NCBI GenBank assembly: GCA_021818285.1
Contig: JAKAEO010000014.1
Span: 1 to 36,781, forward strand
Direction of reading: 5' to 3'
DNA: 36,781 nucleotides
Source of the DNA: Myxococcales bacterium
Lineage (GTDB): Bacteria; Myxococcota; Myxococcia; Myxococcales; Anaeromyxobacteraceae
Position 1 is the first letter of the stretch; the number at the start of each line of letters is the position of its first letter. Made by a program: the position numbers and the translations under genes. A model generated the notes under the pieces. The model saw nothing but the letters and a program-made list of their open reading frames with translations, searched no databases and was not told the origin of the DNA. Below are positions 16,003 through 23,617 of the stretch, piece by piece.

Positions 16003-18198
16003 TTGGCCAGCGCACCCCCGACCCCCTCCGCCCCGCCCGGCGACGCGCTCCCCGCGCCGGAGCCGCACCGCGCCCTGGAGCTCTTCGACCCTAGGCTCTT
16101 CGTCAACCGGGAGCTCTCCTGGCTGGAGTTCAACCAGCGGGTGCTGGACGAGGCGGCCGACCCCTCGCTCCCCTCCTACGAGCGGCTCAAGTTCCTGAGC
16201 ATCACCGCCTCGAACCTGGACGAGTTCTTCATGGTCCGGGTGGCGGGCCTGAAGACGCAGATCGACGAGGGGGTCACCGAGACGCCGGCCGACGGGATGC
16301 TGCCCGAGGAGCAGCTGGCGGCGGTGAGCCGGCGGGCCCACCGGCAGGTGGCCGACCAGTACCGGCTCTGGCGCGACGAGATCCAGCCGGCGCTGGAGAA
16401 GGAGCACGGCATCCGGCTGCTGCGGCCCCGCGAGCTGACGCCGGCGCAGCAGGCGGCGGTGCGCGACCACTTCCACGCCCGGGTCTTCCCGGTGCTGACG
16501 CCGCTCGCCAACGACCGCTCCCACCCCTTCCCGCAGCTGCGCAACAAGTCGCTGACCATCGCCCTGCACCTGCCGCAGGGGAAGGGGAAGCGGCGCGCCG
16601 GCGCCGCCACCTCGCTGGTGGGCGTCCCCGGCGGCCTGCCGCGGCTGGTGCCGGTGGGGGACGGCCGCACCTTCGTCCTGCTCGAGGACCTGGTGGCCGA
16701 GCACGTCGGCGAGCTCTTCCCGGGCAGCCCGGTGGTGAAGACCGCCGCCTTCCGCGTCACCCGGAACTGGGACCTGGAGGTGGACGAGGAGGAGTGGGGG
16801 GACCTGCTCACCGCCATCCAGGCCGGGGTGCGCGAGCGCGACAAGGGGGACCCGGTGCGGCTCGAGCTGGCGGCCGGGGCGCCGGTGGAGGTGACCGGCC
16901 CGCTGGTCGCGCAGCTCCAGCTCGCCGAGCCGGACGTCTACGCGGTGGACGGCCCGCTGCAGCTCCAGGACCTCGGCGCCCTGGTGGAGCTGACGCGCGG
17001 GGACCGGCGGCGCGAGACCCGCCTCGGGCTGCCGCCGCCGCCGCCGGCGGTGGCCCAGGCCTCGGACATCTTCGAGGCGGTGGCCCGGCGCGACATCCTG
17101 CTGCACACGCCCTACGAGTCCTACGAGCCGGTGGTGGCGCTGATCGACCAGGCCGCCGACGACCCGGAGGTGAAGGCCATCAAGCAGGTGCTCTACCGCA
17201 CCGGCTCCGACAGCCCCTTCGTGAAGGCGCTGCTCCGCGCCGCCGAGAGCGGCAAGGAGGTCACCGTCTTCCTGGAGATCCAGGCCCGCTTCGACGAGAA
17301 GAACAACATCGGCTGGGTGCGGGCGCTGCGCGACGCCGGCGCCACCGTGGTCTACGGCTACGACGCCTGCAAGACCCACTGCAAGGTGGCGCTGGTGGTG
17401 CGCAGCGAGGGGGGCGTGCCGCGGCGCTACGTGCACCTCGGCACCGGCAACTACAACCCGGTGACCGCGCGGATCTACACCGACGTCTCGCTGCTCACCG
17501 CCCGGCCCGACGTCGCCGAGGAGGTGGGGGCGCTCTTCAACATGCTCACCGCCAACACCACCTCGGCCGAGATCACCGGCGGCGCCGAGGCGCGCTGGCC
17601 CTGGAAGCGGCTGGGGGTGGCGCCCCACGGGCTCAAGGAGCGGATGCTGGACCTCATCGCCGAGGAGACGGCGCAGGCGGCGGCCGGCAAGCCGGCCCGC
17701 ATCCTCGCCAAGATGAACTCGCTGGTGGACAAGGACGTGATCCGGGCGCTCTACGCCGCCAGCCAGGCCGGGGTGCGCATCGACCTGCTGGTGCGGGGCA
17801 TCTGCTGCCTGCGCCCGGGCAAGCCCGGGGTGTCGGAGAACGTCCGGGTGCACCAGGTGGTGGACCGCTACCTGGAGCACAGCCGCATCTTCGTCTTCGG
17901 CGAGGGGAAGCGCGCCCGGACCTTCATCTCCTCGGCCGACTGGATGCCGCGCAACTTCAACCGCCGGGTCGAGCTGCTGGTGCCCATCGACGACCCCGAG
18001 GCGCGGGCCCGCCTCGCCGAGATCGTCGAGCTGGGCATGGCGGACGACGTGAAGGGGAGCGAGCTCCGGGCCGACGGGAGCTACGCGCGGCTGCGGCCGC
18101 CGGAGGGGCAGCCCGGCCTGCGCAGCCAGGACGCGCTCGACCCGGCGCGGCGCGGCCGCGGCGAGCCGGAGCTGCGGCCGGTGCCGGACCGCGGCTGA
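16003..18198 (+). CDS. ppk1: Polyphosphate kinase 1
   Basis: Enzyme of 731 residues that reversibly polymerises the gamma phosphate of ATP into polyphosphate. The N-domain begins LFDPRLFVNRELSWLEFNQRVLDEA (given here as RELSWLEFNQRVLDEA at about 36-51), the hallmark of PPK1. The autophosphorylated His is His459 in KTHCK, inside the first phospholipase-D-like domain (FLEIQARFDEKNNI ahead of it). The second domain carries SSADWMPRNFNRRVE near 645. A TTG at 16003 is chosen as the start because GGAG precedes it by eight bases and the conserved N-terminus begins shortly after; an upstream TTG at 15898 adds 35 residues that overlap the putative promoter. A C-terminal tail of about 40 residues is poorly conserved and Arg-rich. 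Confidence 0.94.
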   Translation: MASAPPTPSAPPGDALPAPEPHRALELFDPRLFVNRELSWLEFNQRVLDEAADPSLPSYERLKFLSITASNLDEFFMVRVAGLKTQIDEGVTETPADGMLPEEQLAAVSRRAHRQVADQYRLWRDEIQPALEKEHGIRLLRPRELTPAQQAAVRDHFHARVFPVLTPLANDRSHPFPQLRNKSLTIALHLPQGKGKRRAGAATSLVGVPGGLPRLVPVGDGRTFVLLEDLVAEHVGELFPGSPVVKTAAFRVTRNWDLEVDEEEWGDLLTAIQAGVRERDKGDPVRLELAAGAPVEVTGPLVAQLQLAEPDVYAVDGPLQLQDLGALVELTRGDRRRETRLGLPPPPPAVAQASDIFEAVARRDILLHTPYESYEPVVALIDQAADDPEVKAIKQVLYRTGSDSPFVKALLRAAESGKEVTVFLEIQARFDEKNNIGWVRALRDAGATVVYGYDACKTHCKVALVVRSEGGVPRRYVHLGTGNYNPVTARIYTDVSLLTARPDVAEEVGALFNMLTANTTSAEITGGAEARWPWKRLGVAPHGLKERMLDLIAEETAQAAAGKPARILAKMNSLVDKDVIRALYAASQAGVRIDLLVRGICCLRPGKPGVSENVRVHQVVDRYLEHSRIFVFGEGKRARTFISSADWMPRNFNRRVELLVPIDDPEARARLAEIVELGMADDVKGSELRADGSYARLRPPEGQPGLRSQDALDPARRGRGEPELRPVPDRG

Positions 18199-18218
18199 CC
18201 GGCCGGCCCGGCGGTCAG
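18195..18218. terminator. Hairpin formed by the stop regions of ppk1 and the porin gene
   Basis: A 7-base-pair inverted repeat (CTGACCG / CGGTCAG) with a ten-base loop fills the space between two convergent genes. The stop codon of ppk1 lies in the left arm and that of the porin gene in the right arm. There is no T-run on either side, so at best it is a bidirectional, non-canonical terminator or transcript-end stabiliser. Confidence 0.35.
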
Positions 18219-19915
18219 TACCGCGCCTCGAGCGAGGCCATCACCGACCCGCCCCAGCCCGTGGTGGCGCCCGCGCCCTGCGGGATCTCGACCCGCCCCA
18301 GCCCGGTGAGCCGGAAGCGCAGCCAGGCGGCGAGGTCGGAGACCGCCGCCAGGGAGAGGCCGGCGGCGTGCTCGGCCGGGAGCGGCGAGGTGCGGTCGTC
18401 CATGGTCCAGCTCAGCCGGGCGAGCAGCCGGGTGCGGCGGCCGAGGTCCAGGTCGCCCTGCAGCCAGGCGTTGCGGCCGGCGTAGCTGCCCAGCTCCTCG
18501 GCGTAGCCGGCCGAGGCGCCGCCGAAGCGGCCGAGCAGCCGCGGCGCCGCCACCTCGGGCCCGGCCCAGGTGTGGGAGAGGCCCGAGTCGAGGTCCCGCC
18601 CGGTCCCGCCGGTGGCGCGCAGCACCAGCCAGCCGATGCGGTCCCAGGAGAAGCTCCCGGTGGCCTGGCGGGTCCGGCCCGGCCAGAGCGAGGGGGCCGC
18701 CACGTCGGGCAGCCGCGAGTCGTCGTAGCGGAAGCCGCCGTGGAAGGAGAAGAGGCCGGGCTGGAACCAGCCCAGGTCGGCGCGCGCCGCGTCCAGCTTG
18801 CCCGGCGCCGCGTAGTCGCCGGTGCCGAAGCGGGCCTGGAGCCCGACGTCGAGCCGGCGCGCCACCCACGCCTGGGCGGTGGTCTCGGCCTCGATCCGGC
18901 TCTTCGACCCCGGGAGCCGCACCCAGGCGACGCGCCCCTCGTTGCGCAGCTGCGTGCTCCCGCCGGCGACGCCGTCCACCGCCCAGTAGGCGCCGCCGGT
19001 GGCCCGGTCGGTCCCGGGGGCGGTGGTGAGCGGGTCGGGCACGGCGCCGCCGAAGAGGCCGAGCTCCGCGCCGCGCCGCGGCCGCCAGCCGGCCTGGATG
19101 CCGTCGAAGGAGGAGCCGCCCGGCACGAGCCAGGGGAGCACGCGGCCGGCGGCGAAGCGGTAGCGGGAGCCGGGCTCGGCGAAGGAGAGGGAGGCCTCCC
19201 GCACCCAGAGCTGCGCCTTCCGCCCCGGCTCGAAGCGCTCGGTGGGCGAGGCGGCCGAGCGGGCCATGGCGGTGAGGTCGAGGTCGAGCCGCGCCCCGCG
19301 CCAGACCTCGGCGCCGTGGGACTGGGCATAGACCTGCTCCTGGTGGACCGCCTGGGCGTCGGAGGAGAGCCAGGCGAAGTGGGCGTAGCCGACGTCGTTG
19401 CGCCGCAGCCGGTCGAGCGGCTCCACCACCCGGGTGGAGGTGAAGTCCACCGGGACGAAGGCCACCGCCTGCGAGGCCGCGAGGCGGCGCGCCTCCTCGG
19501 CGGCGGAGGGGATGGGGGGGAGCCGGGCCGGGAGCGAGCCCGCGGCCCTCGGGCTCACCGGGAAGGTGTCGCCGGGCCGCATCCCCTGGCCGGTGCAGGT
19601 GGCGTTGCGGTCGGCGAGCAGCTCGACGGTGCAGCTGCCGGCCGGCTCCCCCTTGCGCCGCAGGGCGACCACCTGCCCGGCGCGCAGGCCGTCGAGCGCG
19701 CCGGCGTCGAGCCAGGCGCGGCCGCGCTGGACGGTCCGCACCGTGCCCACCTCGTCGAGCGGCCGCAGCGGCGCGGCGCGGGCCGCGAAGGGCGCCGCGG
19801 CGCCGGGCTGGAGGCCGGCCAGCGAGGCGATCCCCCGCTTGCCGGCCGCGAGCGCCGGGGCGGCGGCGAGCAGCAGGGCGGCCACGAGGAGGAGGCCGAT
19901 GGTCTCGCGGCTCAT
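18215..19915 (-). CDS. Outer-membrane beta-barrel of a porin-cytochrome conduit
   Basis: Predicted outer-membrane protein of 566 residues. A signal peptide (about 1-24, ending PALAA) precedes an N-terminal soluble part (about 50-125) with an SH3-like pattern (GTVRTVQRGRAWLDAG, LRAGQVVALRRKG) and two Cys. The remaining 400 or so residues alternate hydrophobic and polar positions, with many aromatic strand ends (YRFAAGRVLPW, LGLFGGAVPD, FSFHGGFRYDD, RLLARLSWTMDD), and end in the aromatic Tyr expected of an outer-membrane barrel. No CxxCH haem motif is present. It is the last gene of the cytochrome operon, one base overlapping the octahaem gene, so it probably holds a cytochrome across the membrane as MtrB or OmbB porins do. 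It shows no sequence I recognise as MtrB itself. Confidence 0.7.
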   Translation of the reverse strand: MSRETIGLLLVAALLLAAAPALAAGKRGIASLAGLQPGAAAPFAARAAPLRPLDEVGTVRTVQRGRAWLDAGALDGLRAGQVVALRRKGEPAGSCTVELLADRNATCTGQGMRPGDTFPVSPRAAGSLPARLPPIPSAAEEARRLAASQAVAFVPVDFTSTRVVEPLDRLRRNDVGYAHFAWLSSDAQAVHQEQVYAQSHGAEVWRGARLDLDLTAMARSAASPTERFEPGRKAQLWVREASLSFAEPGSRYRFAAGRVLPWLVPGGSSFDGIQAGWRPRRGAELGLFGGAVPDPLTTAPGTDRATGGAYWAVDGVAGGSTQLRNEGRVAWVRLPGSKSRIEAETTAQAWVARRLDVGLQARFGTGDYAAPGKLDAARADLGWFQPGLFSFHGGFRYDDSRLPDVAAPSLWPGRTRQATGSFSWDRIGWLVLRATGGTGRDLDSGLSHTWAGPEVAAPRLLGRFGGASAGYAEELGSYAGRNAWLQGDLDLGRRTRLLARLSWTMDDRTSPLPAEHAAGLSLAAVSDLAAWLRFRLTGLGRVEIPQGAGATTGWGGSVMASLEARY

Positions 19916-20901
19916 CAGTTCTTCACTCCGTGGCAGTCGGTGCAGCAGCTGACCTGGCTGGAGCCCGCGGGCTTCGGGTAGGTGCAGGCGTTGGCCGGCG
20001 GCCCCACCGACCAGTCCTGGGCCCAGGGGCCCGCGGTGCCGGAGGGGCCGACGGCGTTCGGGAAGAGCGGCGGGACGCTGCCGTGGCAGCTCCAGCAGCG
20101 CACCGCCGAGCCGGCGTTCCCGTGCTTGCCGTCCCAGGGCCCCGCCGAGGCGAAGCCCGGCGGGCCGGGGCGGGAGCCGTGGTCGACCACGTGGAGCACC
20201 AGGTTGCCGGCGCCCGCCGAGGGGGCCATCGCCGTCGGGTCGTGGCAGCGCATGCAGTCCCTGGGCGCGGGGGAGGCCGGGTAGTCGAGCACCAGGGCGT
20301 GCCGGGTGGCGAGGTCGGGCGGCGGGAACACCCCGACGAAGGGTGGCGTGTTGGTGTGGCAGGCGACACAGGCCAGCTGGTCGTACCGCACCGCGTTGCT
20401 CCGGCTGGTGGTGATCGTGATGTCGGTGGTGGCCGGCCCGGAGGTGAGGTGGCAGACGCTGCAGGCCCGGTTGTGCTTGGTGCCGGCGCCGATCGGGAAC
20501 TTGGTGTGGTTGAGCGCGCTGTAGGCCATGCCCTGCGGGTGGCACTGGATGCAGAAGTCGGTCCGGGGCGGGACGGCGTCCCGGCTGGCGACGTAGGCGG
20601 CGTTCCCGGTGTGCGGCGCCATGTCGTCGGGGGACGGGGCCAAGGGGTCCCAGGCATGGGCGAAGTGGCAGCTCCGGCAGTCCACCATCTTCCGGAACGC
20701 ATCGGCGACGTGGCACGACGCGCAGTAGATCGCCTGTCCGCTGGCGATGGAGCCGACCGGCGTCGGCTCGTGGGCGGTGCCGGCCAGCGGGAACCAGGTG
20801 TGGCCGGCGATGCCCGGGTCGGTGTTCCAGGGAGCGGCGTCCTTCCCGGCGCCGCAGGCCGCGGCCAGGAGCAGCGGAAGCAGGAGGGGGAGTGGTCTCA
20901 T
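19915..20901 (-). CDS. Octahaem c-type cytochrome lipoprotein
   Basis: Exported cytochrome of 328 residues with a lipoprotein signal (lipobox LAAAC, lipidated Cys16). Eight CxxCH haem sites have first Cys at residues 60, 75, 117, 147, 178, 216, 269 and 320; the last is four residues before the C-terminus. Many extra His residues could serve as distal ligands. The spacing between haems is wide (15-53 residues) with Pro/Gly/Ala-rich loops, unlike compact periplasmic cytochromes, and resembles surface cytochromes of metal reducers. Lipidation and co-transcription with the barrel gene suggest it sits at the outer membrane, on the periplasmic or outer face. ATG overlaps the decahaem gene stop by four bases. 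Confidence 0.88.
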   Translation of the reverse strand: MRPLPLLLPLLLAAACGAGKDAAPWNTDPGIAGHTWFPLAGTAHEPTPVGSIASGQAIYCASCHVADAFRKMVDCRSCHFAHAWDPLAPSPDDMAPHTGNAAYVASRDAVPPRTDFCIQCHPQGMAYSALNHTKFPIGAGTKHNRACSVCHLTSGPATTDITITTSRSNAVRYDQLACVACHTNTPPFVGVFPPPDLATRHALVLDYPASPAPRDCMRCHDPTAMAPSAGAGNLVLHVVDHGSRPGPPGFASAGPWDGKHGNAGSAVRCWSCHGSVPPLFPNAVGPSGTAGPWAQDWSVGPPANACTYPKPAGSSQVSCCTDCHGVKN

Positions 20902-21809
20902 CGGGTGCTCCTCGCCCCCCTCAGGGCGCCGGTCGCGGTCGAGAACCGGTGGCATTCGTAGCACTTCAGCTCGCCGTTCGGCTGGCAGGCGGTGGAGTCC
21001 ATGCCGAGCACCGGCGGGTGCCCTCCCGGGCAGTTCCCGCCGAAGTGGCAGTCGGTGCAGGAGAGCGGCGGCGTCGAGCAGGTGGCGATGGCCCGGGGCA
21101 CGCTGGCGCGGCCGGAGTGGCACCTGGCGCAGGCGATCCCGGCGTGGGGCCCGGTGGCGATGGAGAAGCACTGCTCGTGGGCCGGGAAGAAGCCGTTGGC
21201 GAAGCGCCAGGGCGTGTGGCACTCCTTGCAGTCGGCGGTGAAGCCGGTGTGGTCGAGCACCGCCTGCGCCCGCGCCAGGTCGCCGGAGTGGCAGTCGCGG
21301 CACTGCTTCACCGACCGCGCGAAGCCGCGGTTCAGCTGGTTCCCGTGGCACTCCTCGCAGGCGATGAAGGCGTGGCGCCCCACCAGCGGGAAGCCCACCC
21401 GGCGGTGGGCGTCGGCGTCGAAGCGGCTCCGCCAGGAGCGCTCGTCGTGGCAGCCCTGGCAGCGGCTGCCGAGCGTCCCGCGGTGCGGGTCGCGGTGGCA
21501 GGCGTCGCAGGCGTGGGAGAGCGGTCGCTCGAAGTCGACCGGGTGGCACTGCTTGCAGCCCACCGTGCGGTGCTCGCCGGCGAGCGGGAAGCCGGTCCGC
21601 TCGTGGGCGAAGGCCACGTCGCCCCAGCGCTCGGTGGTGTGGCAGCGGTCGCAGCGCGTGTCGCCGCCGTGGCCGGCCGGCGCGGCCGGCCGCAGGTCCA
21701 GGGGGCGGGCGGCCGGCGCCGCGGCGCGGGCCGGGCCGGCGGCGAGGGCCAGCAGGAGGATCGCGGGGAGCGCGGCCGGGGCCGCGCCAGCGGTGGCAGG
21801 CGTTCTCAC
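20898..21809 (-). CDS. Decahaem c-type cytochrome
   Basis: Exported cytochrome of 303 residues. The N-terminal signal peptide spans about 1-31 (ending ARAAA). Ten CxxCH sites start at Cys 53, 85, 101, 117, 151, 170, 194, 227, 251 and 283. The first five haems follow the same repeat as the 20-haem protein encoded just upstream (F-x-H...FPL-x-G-x-H...C-x-x-CH, and CxxCHRDPHRG). Further Cys near 244, 260 and 275 lie outside haem motifs and may form disulfides. The GTG start overlaps the previous stop (GTGA). No anchor is visible, so it is probably soluble in the periplasm or bound to the porin, carrying electrons between the 20-haem protein and the lipoprotein. Confidence 0.88.
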   Translation of the reverse strand: MRTPATAGAAPAALPAILLLALAAGPARAAAPAARPLDLRPAAPAGHGGDTRCDRCHTTERWGDVAFAHERTGFPLAGEHRTVGCKQCHPVDFERPLSHACDACHRDPHRGTLGSRCQGCHDERSWRSRFDADAHRRVGFPLVGRHAFIACEECHGNQLNRGFARSVKQCRDCHSGDLARAQAVLDHTGFTADCKECHTPWRFANGFFPAHEQCFSIATGPHAGIACARCHSGRASVPRAIATCSTPPLSCTDCHFGGNCPGGHPPVLGMDSTACQPNGELKCYECHRFSTATGALRGARSTR

Positions 21810-23617
21810 GGCTCGAACCCCCGGAAGGCGCCCCGGTGGAAGTCCACGTGGCAGCCCTGGCAGGCGCGCGGGACGCCCCGCCAGCGCCGCAGCACCGCGC
21901 CGTCCGCCAGCCTCACGCCCGGGACCTCGGGGTGGCAGGCCCGGCACTCGAGCTTCGCGTGCTTGCCGGTGAGGCGGAAGTCGGTGAAGGGCGGGGCGTG
22001 GACGAACTTCGTCCGCTTCTTCCAGTCGTCGGTCCCGTGGCAGCGGGCGCAGTCGGTCGGCCGGGCCGGCCCGGCGGCGAACTGGGCGGCGTGCGGGTCG
22101 GCGTGGCAGCCGGCGCAGGTGACCGGCACCCCGGCGTAGCGGACCACCGGCGGGCCGCGCGGCCCCTTCTGCGAGGGGTGGCAGGAGGCGCAGGCGGTGC
22201 TGGCGTGCTTCCCCTCCAGCGGGAACTTCGTGTCCCGGGCGTGGTCGAAGCGGGTCCGGGCGAAGCTCGAGGTCTCGTGGCAGCCGGCGCAGCCCTTCGC
22301 GCCCGCCCGCACGTCGAACTGGCCGCCGTGCGGGTCCAGGTGGCAGGTGTCGCAGCGCGAGAGGTCGCCCGAGAAGGCGTAGACCGCGAGCGAGAGGCGC
22401 ACCGGCCGGCCGCGCCGGTGGAGCTCCGCGCGCGCCGCCGCCGGGAAGCGGTCGGCCACGCGGGGATCGCTGCGGTGGCAGGCGGGGCAGGCCACCGCCC
22501 GGTGCGCCCCCTCCAGCGGGTAGCGGGTGTGCTGGTGGTCCTCGAGCGAGAAGCCGGAGACCTCGAAGGTGGCGACGGTGTGGCAGCGGTCGCAGTGGTT
22601 CCCGTCGGCCCGGGCGCGCCGCATCTGGCCGGCGTGGGCGTCGGCGTGGCAGTCGGTGCAGGCGCCGAAGGGGAGGCCGCGGAACTGCGCGGGCGTGCCG
22701 GGGAAGGGGCCGTGGCAGGCCTGGCACTTCACCAGCGCGTGCGCGCCCTCCAGCCGGTAGCGGGTCCTGTCGTGGAAGGCCCGGCTCTCGCCGCCGGCGG
22801 CGCGGACCGTCTTCCAGTCGGCCTCGGTGTGGCACCTCGCGCAGCTCTCGCCGAAGCGGCCCTGGTGCGGGTCCTTGTGGCAGTCGGCGCAGGATCCGTG
22901 CTGCACCGGCTTGAAGCGCAGGTAGGAGGGGAGCTTCGGCTGCAGGCCGACGTGCTCCACCTGGTCCACCGTCCGGGGGTGGCACTTCTCGCAGGCCACC
23001 CGGGCGTGCTTGCCGAGGAGCGGGTAGGGCGTCTTGGCGTGGTCGAAGCCGGGCGCCGGCTTGAAGCCCCGCTCGTCGTGGCACTTCTGGCAGTCGGTCC
23101 CCACCTGGCCGCGGTGCTCGTCGAAGTGGCAGGCGGCGCAGGCGGTGGGCGCGCCCAGGAAGGTGCGCCGCGCCGGGTGCTTGTCGAGCAGCGCCCGGAT
23201 GGCCGGCTCCTGGACCAGCCGCCGCTCGTGGCACTTCCCGCAGGCCACGGCGGCGTGCTTGCCCCGGAGCGGCACGCCGGTCCGGGCGTGGTCGAAGCCC
23301 CTCTCGCCGCCCGGCCCCCAGTCCACCAGGGCGAAGCCACGGCCCTGGTGCTCGTGGTGGCAGGTCCAGCAGTCGCGCTCCTTCCCCTGGAGCCGCCCGT
23401 GCAGCCCCTTGCCGGACGCCAGGCGCCCCTGCAGCTCCTCGTGGCAGCCCAGGCAGGCCGACTGGGCCAGCTGCTGCCCCTTGGGGTGGCACCTGGTGCA
23501 GTTGGAGATCCCCTCCAGGCCGGCGTGGGCCCGGGTCAGCTCGCCGGGCGAGAAGAGGTCGGCCCGGGCGGCCGGGGCGAGCGCCAGCAGGGCGGCGGCG
23601 AGGGCGGCCCGGGCCAT
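21806..23617 (-). CDS. 20-haem c-type cytochrome with tandem trihaem repeats
   Basis: Large exported cytochrome of 603 residues with a signal peptide cleaved near residue 19 (ARA). Twenty CxxCH sites begin at Cys 40, 55, 83, 126, 160, 176, 209, 243, 259, 298, 320, 342, 377, 422, 443, 476, 501, 523, 558 and 586. From residue 160 the pattern repeats about every 80-100 residues as three haems: CxxCH-x-D-x-H-x-G, then CxxCH...(F/W), then F-x-H...(Y/F)-x-L-x-G-x-H-A...C-x-x-CH. Five full copies are visible and a sixth starts at 586. This suggests a linear nanowire-like haem chain through the periplasm. Its ATG overlaps the oxidoreductase stop by one base (TGATG). Confidence 0.92.
   Translation of the reverse strand: MARAALAAALLALAPAARADLFSPGELTRAHAGLEGISNCTRCHPKGQQLAQSACLGCHEELQGRLASGKGLHGRLQGKERDCWTCHHEHQGRGFALVDWGPGGERGFDHARTGVPLRGKHAAVACGKCHERRLVQEPAIRALLDKHPARRTFLGAPTACAACHFDEHRGQVGTDCQKCHDERGFKPAPGFDHAKTPYPLLGKHARVACEKCHPRTVDQVEHVGLQPKLPSYLRFKPVQHGSCADCHKDPHQGRFGESCARCHTEADWKTVRAAGGESRAFHDRTRYRLEGAHALVKCQACHGPFPGTPAQFRGLPFGACTDCHADAHAGQMRRARADGNHCDRCHTVATFEVSGFSLEDHQHTRYPLEGAHRAVACPACHRSDPRVADRFPAAARAELHRRGRPVRLSLAVYAFSGDLSRCDTCHLDPHGGQFDVRAGAKGCAGCHETSSFARTRFDHARDTKFPLEGKHASTACASCHPSQKGPRGPPVVRYAGVPVTCAGCHADPHAAQFAAGPARPTDCARCHGTDDWKKRTKFVHAPPFTDFRLTGKHAKLECRACHPEVPGVRLADGAVLRRWRGVPRACQGCHVDFHRGAFRGFEP

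Noticed and set aside
20000-23500. Many short, regularly spaced DNA repeats that look CRISPR-like
   Set aside because: They are the CxxCH haem codons (GTGGCA...GCAG on the plus strand) within cytochrome genes, spaced irregularly and in frame.
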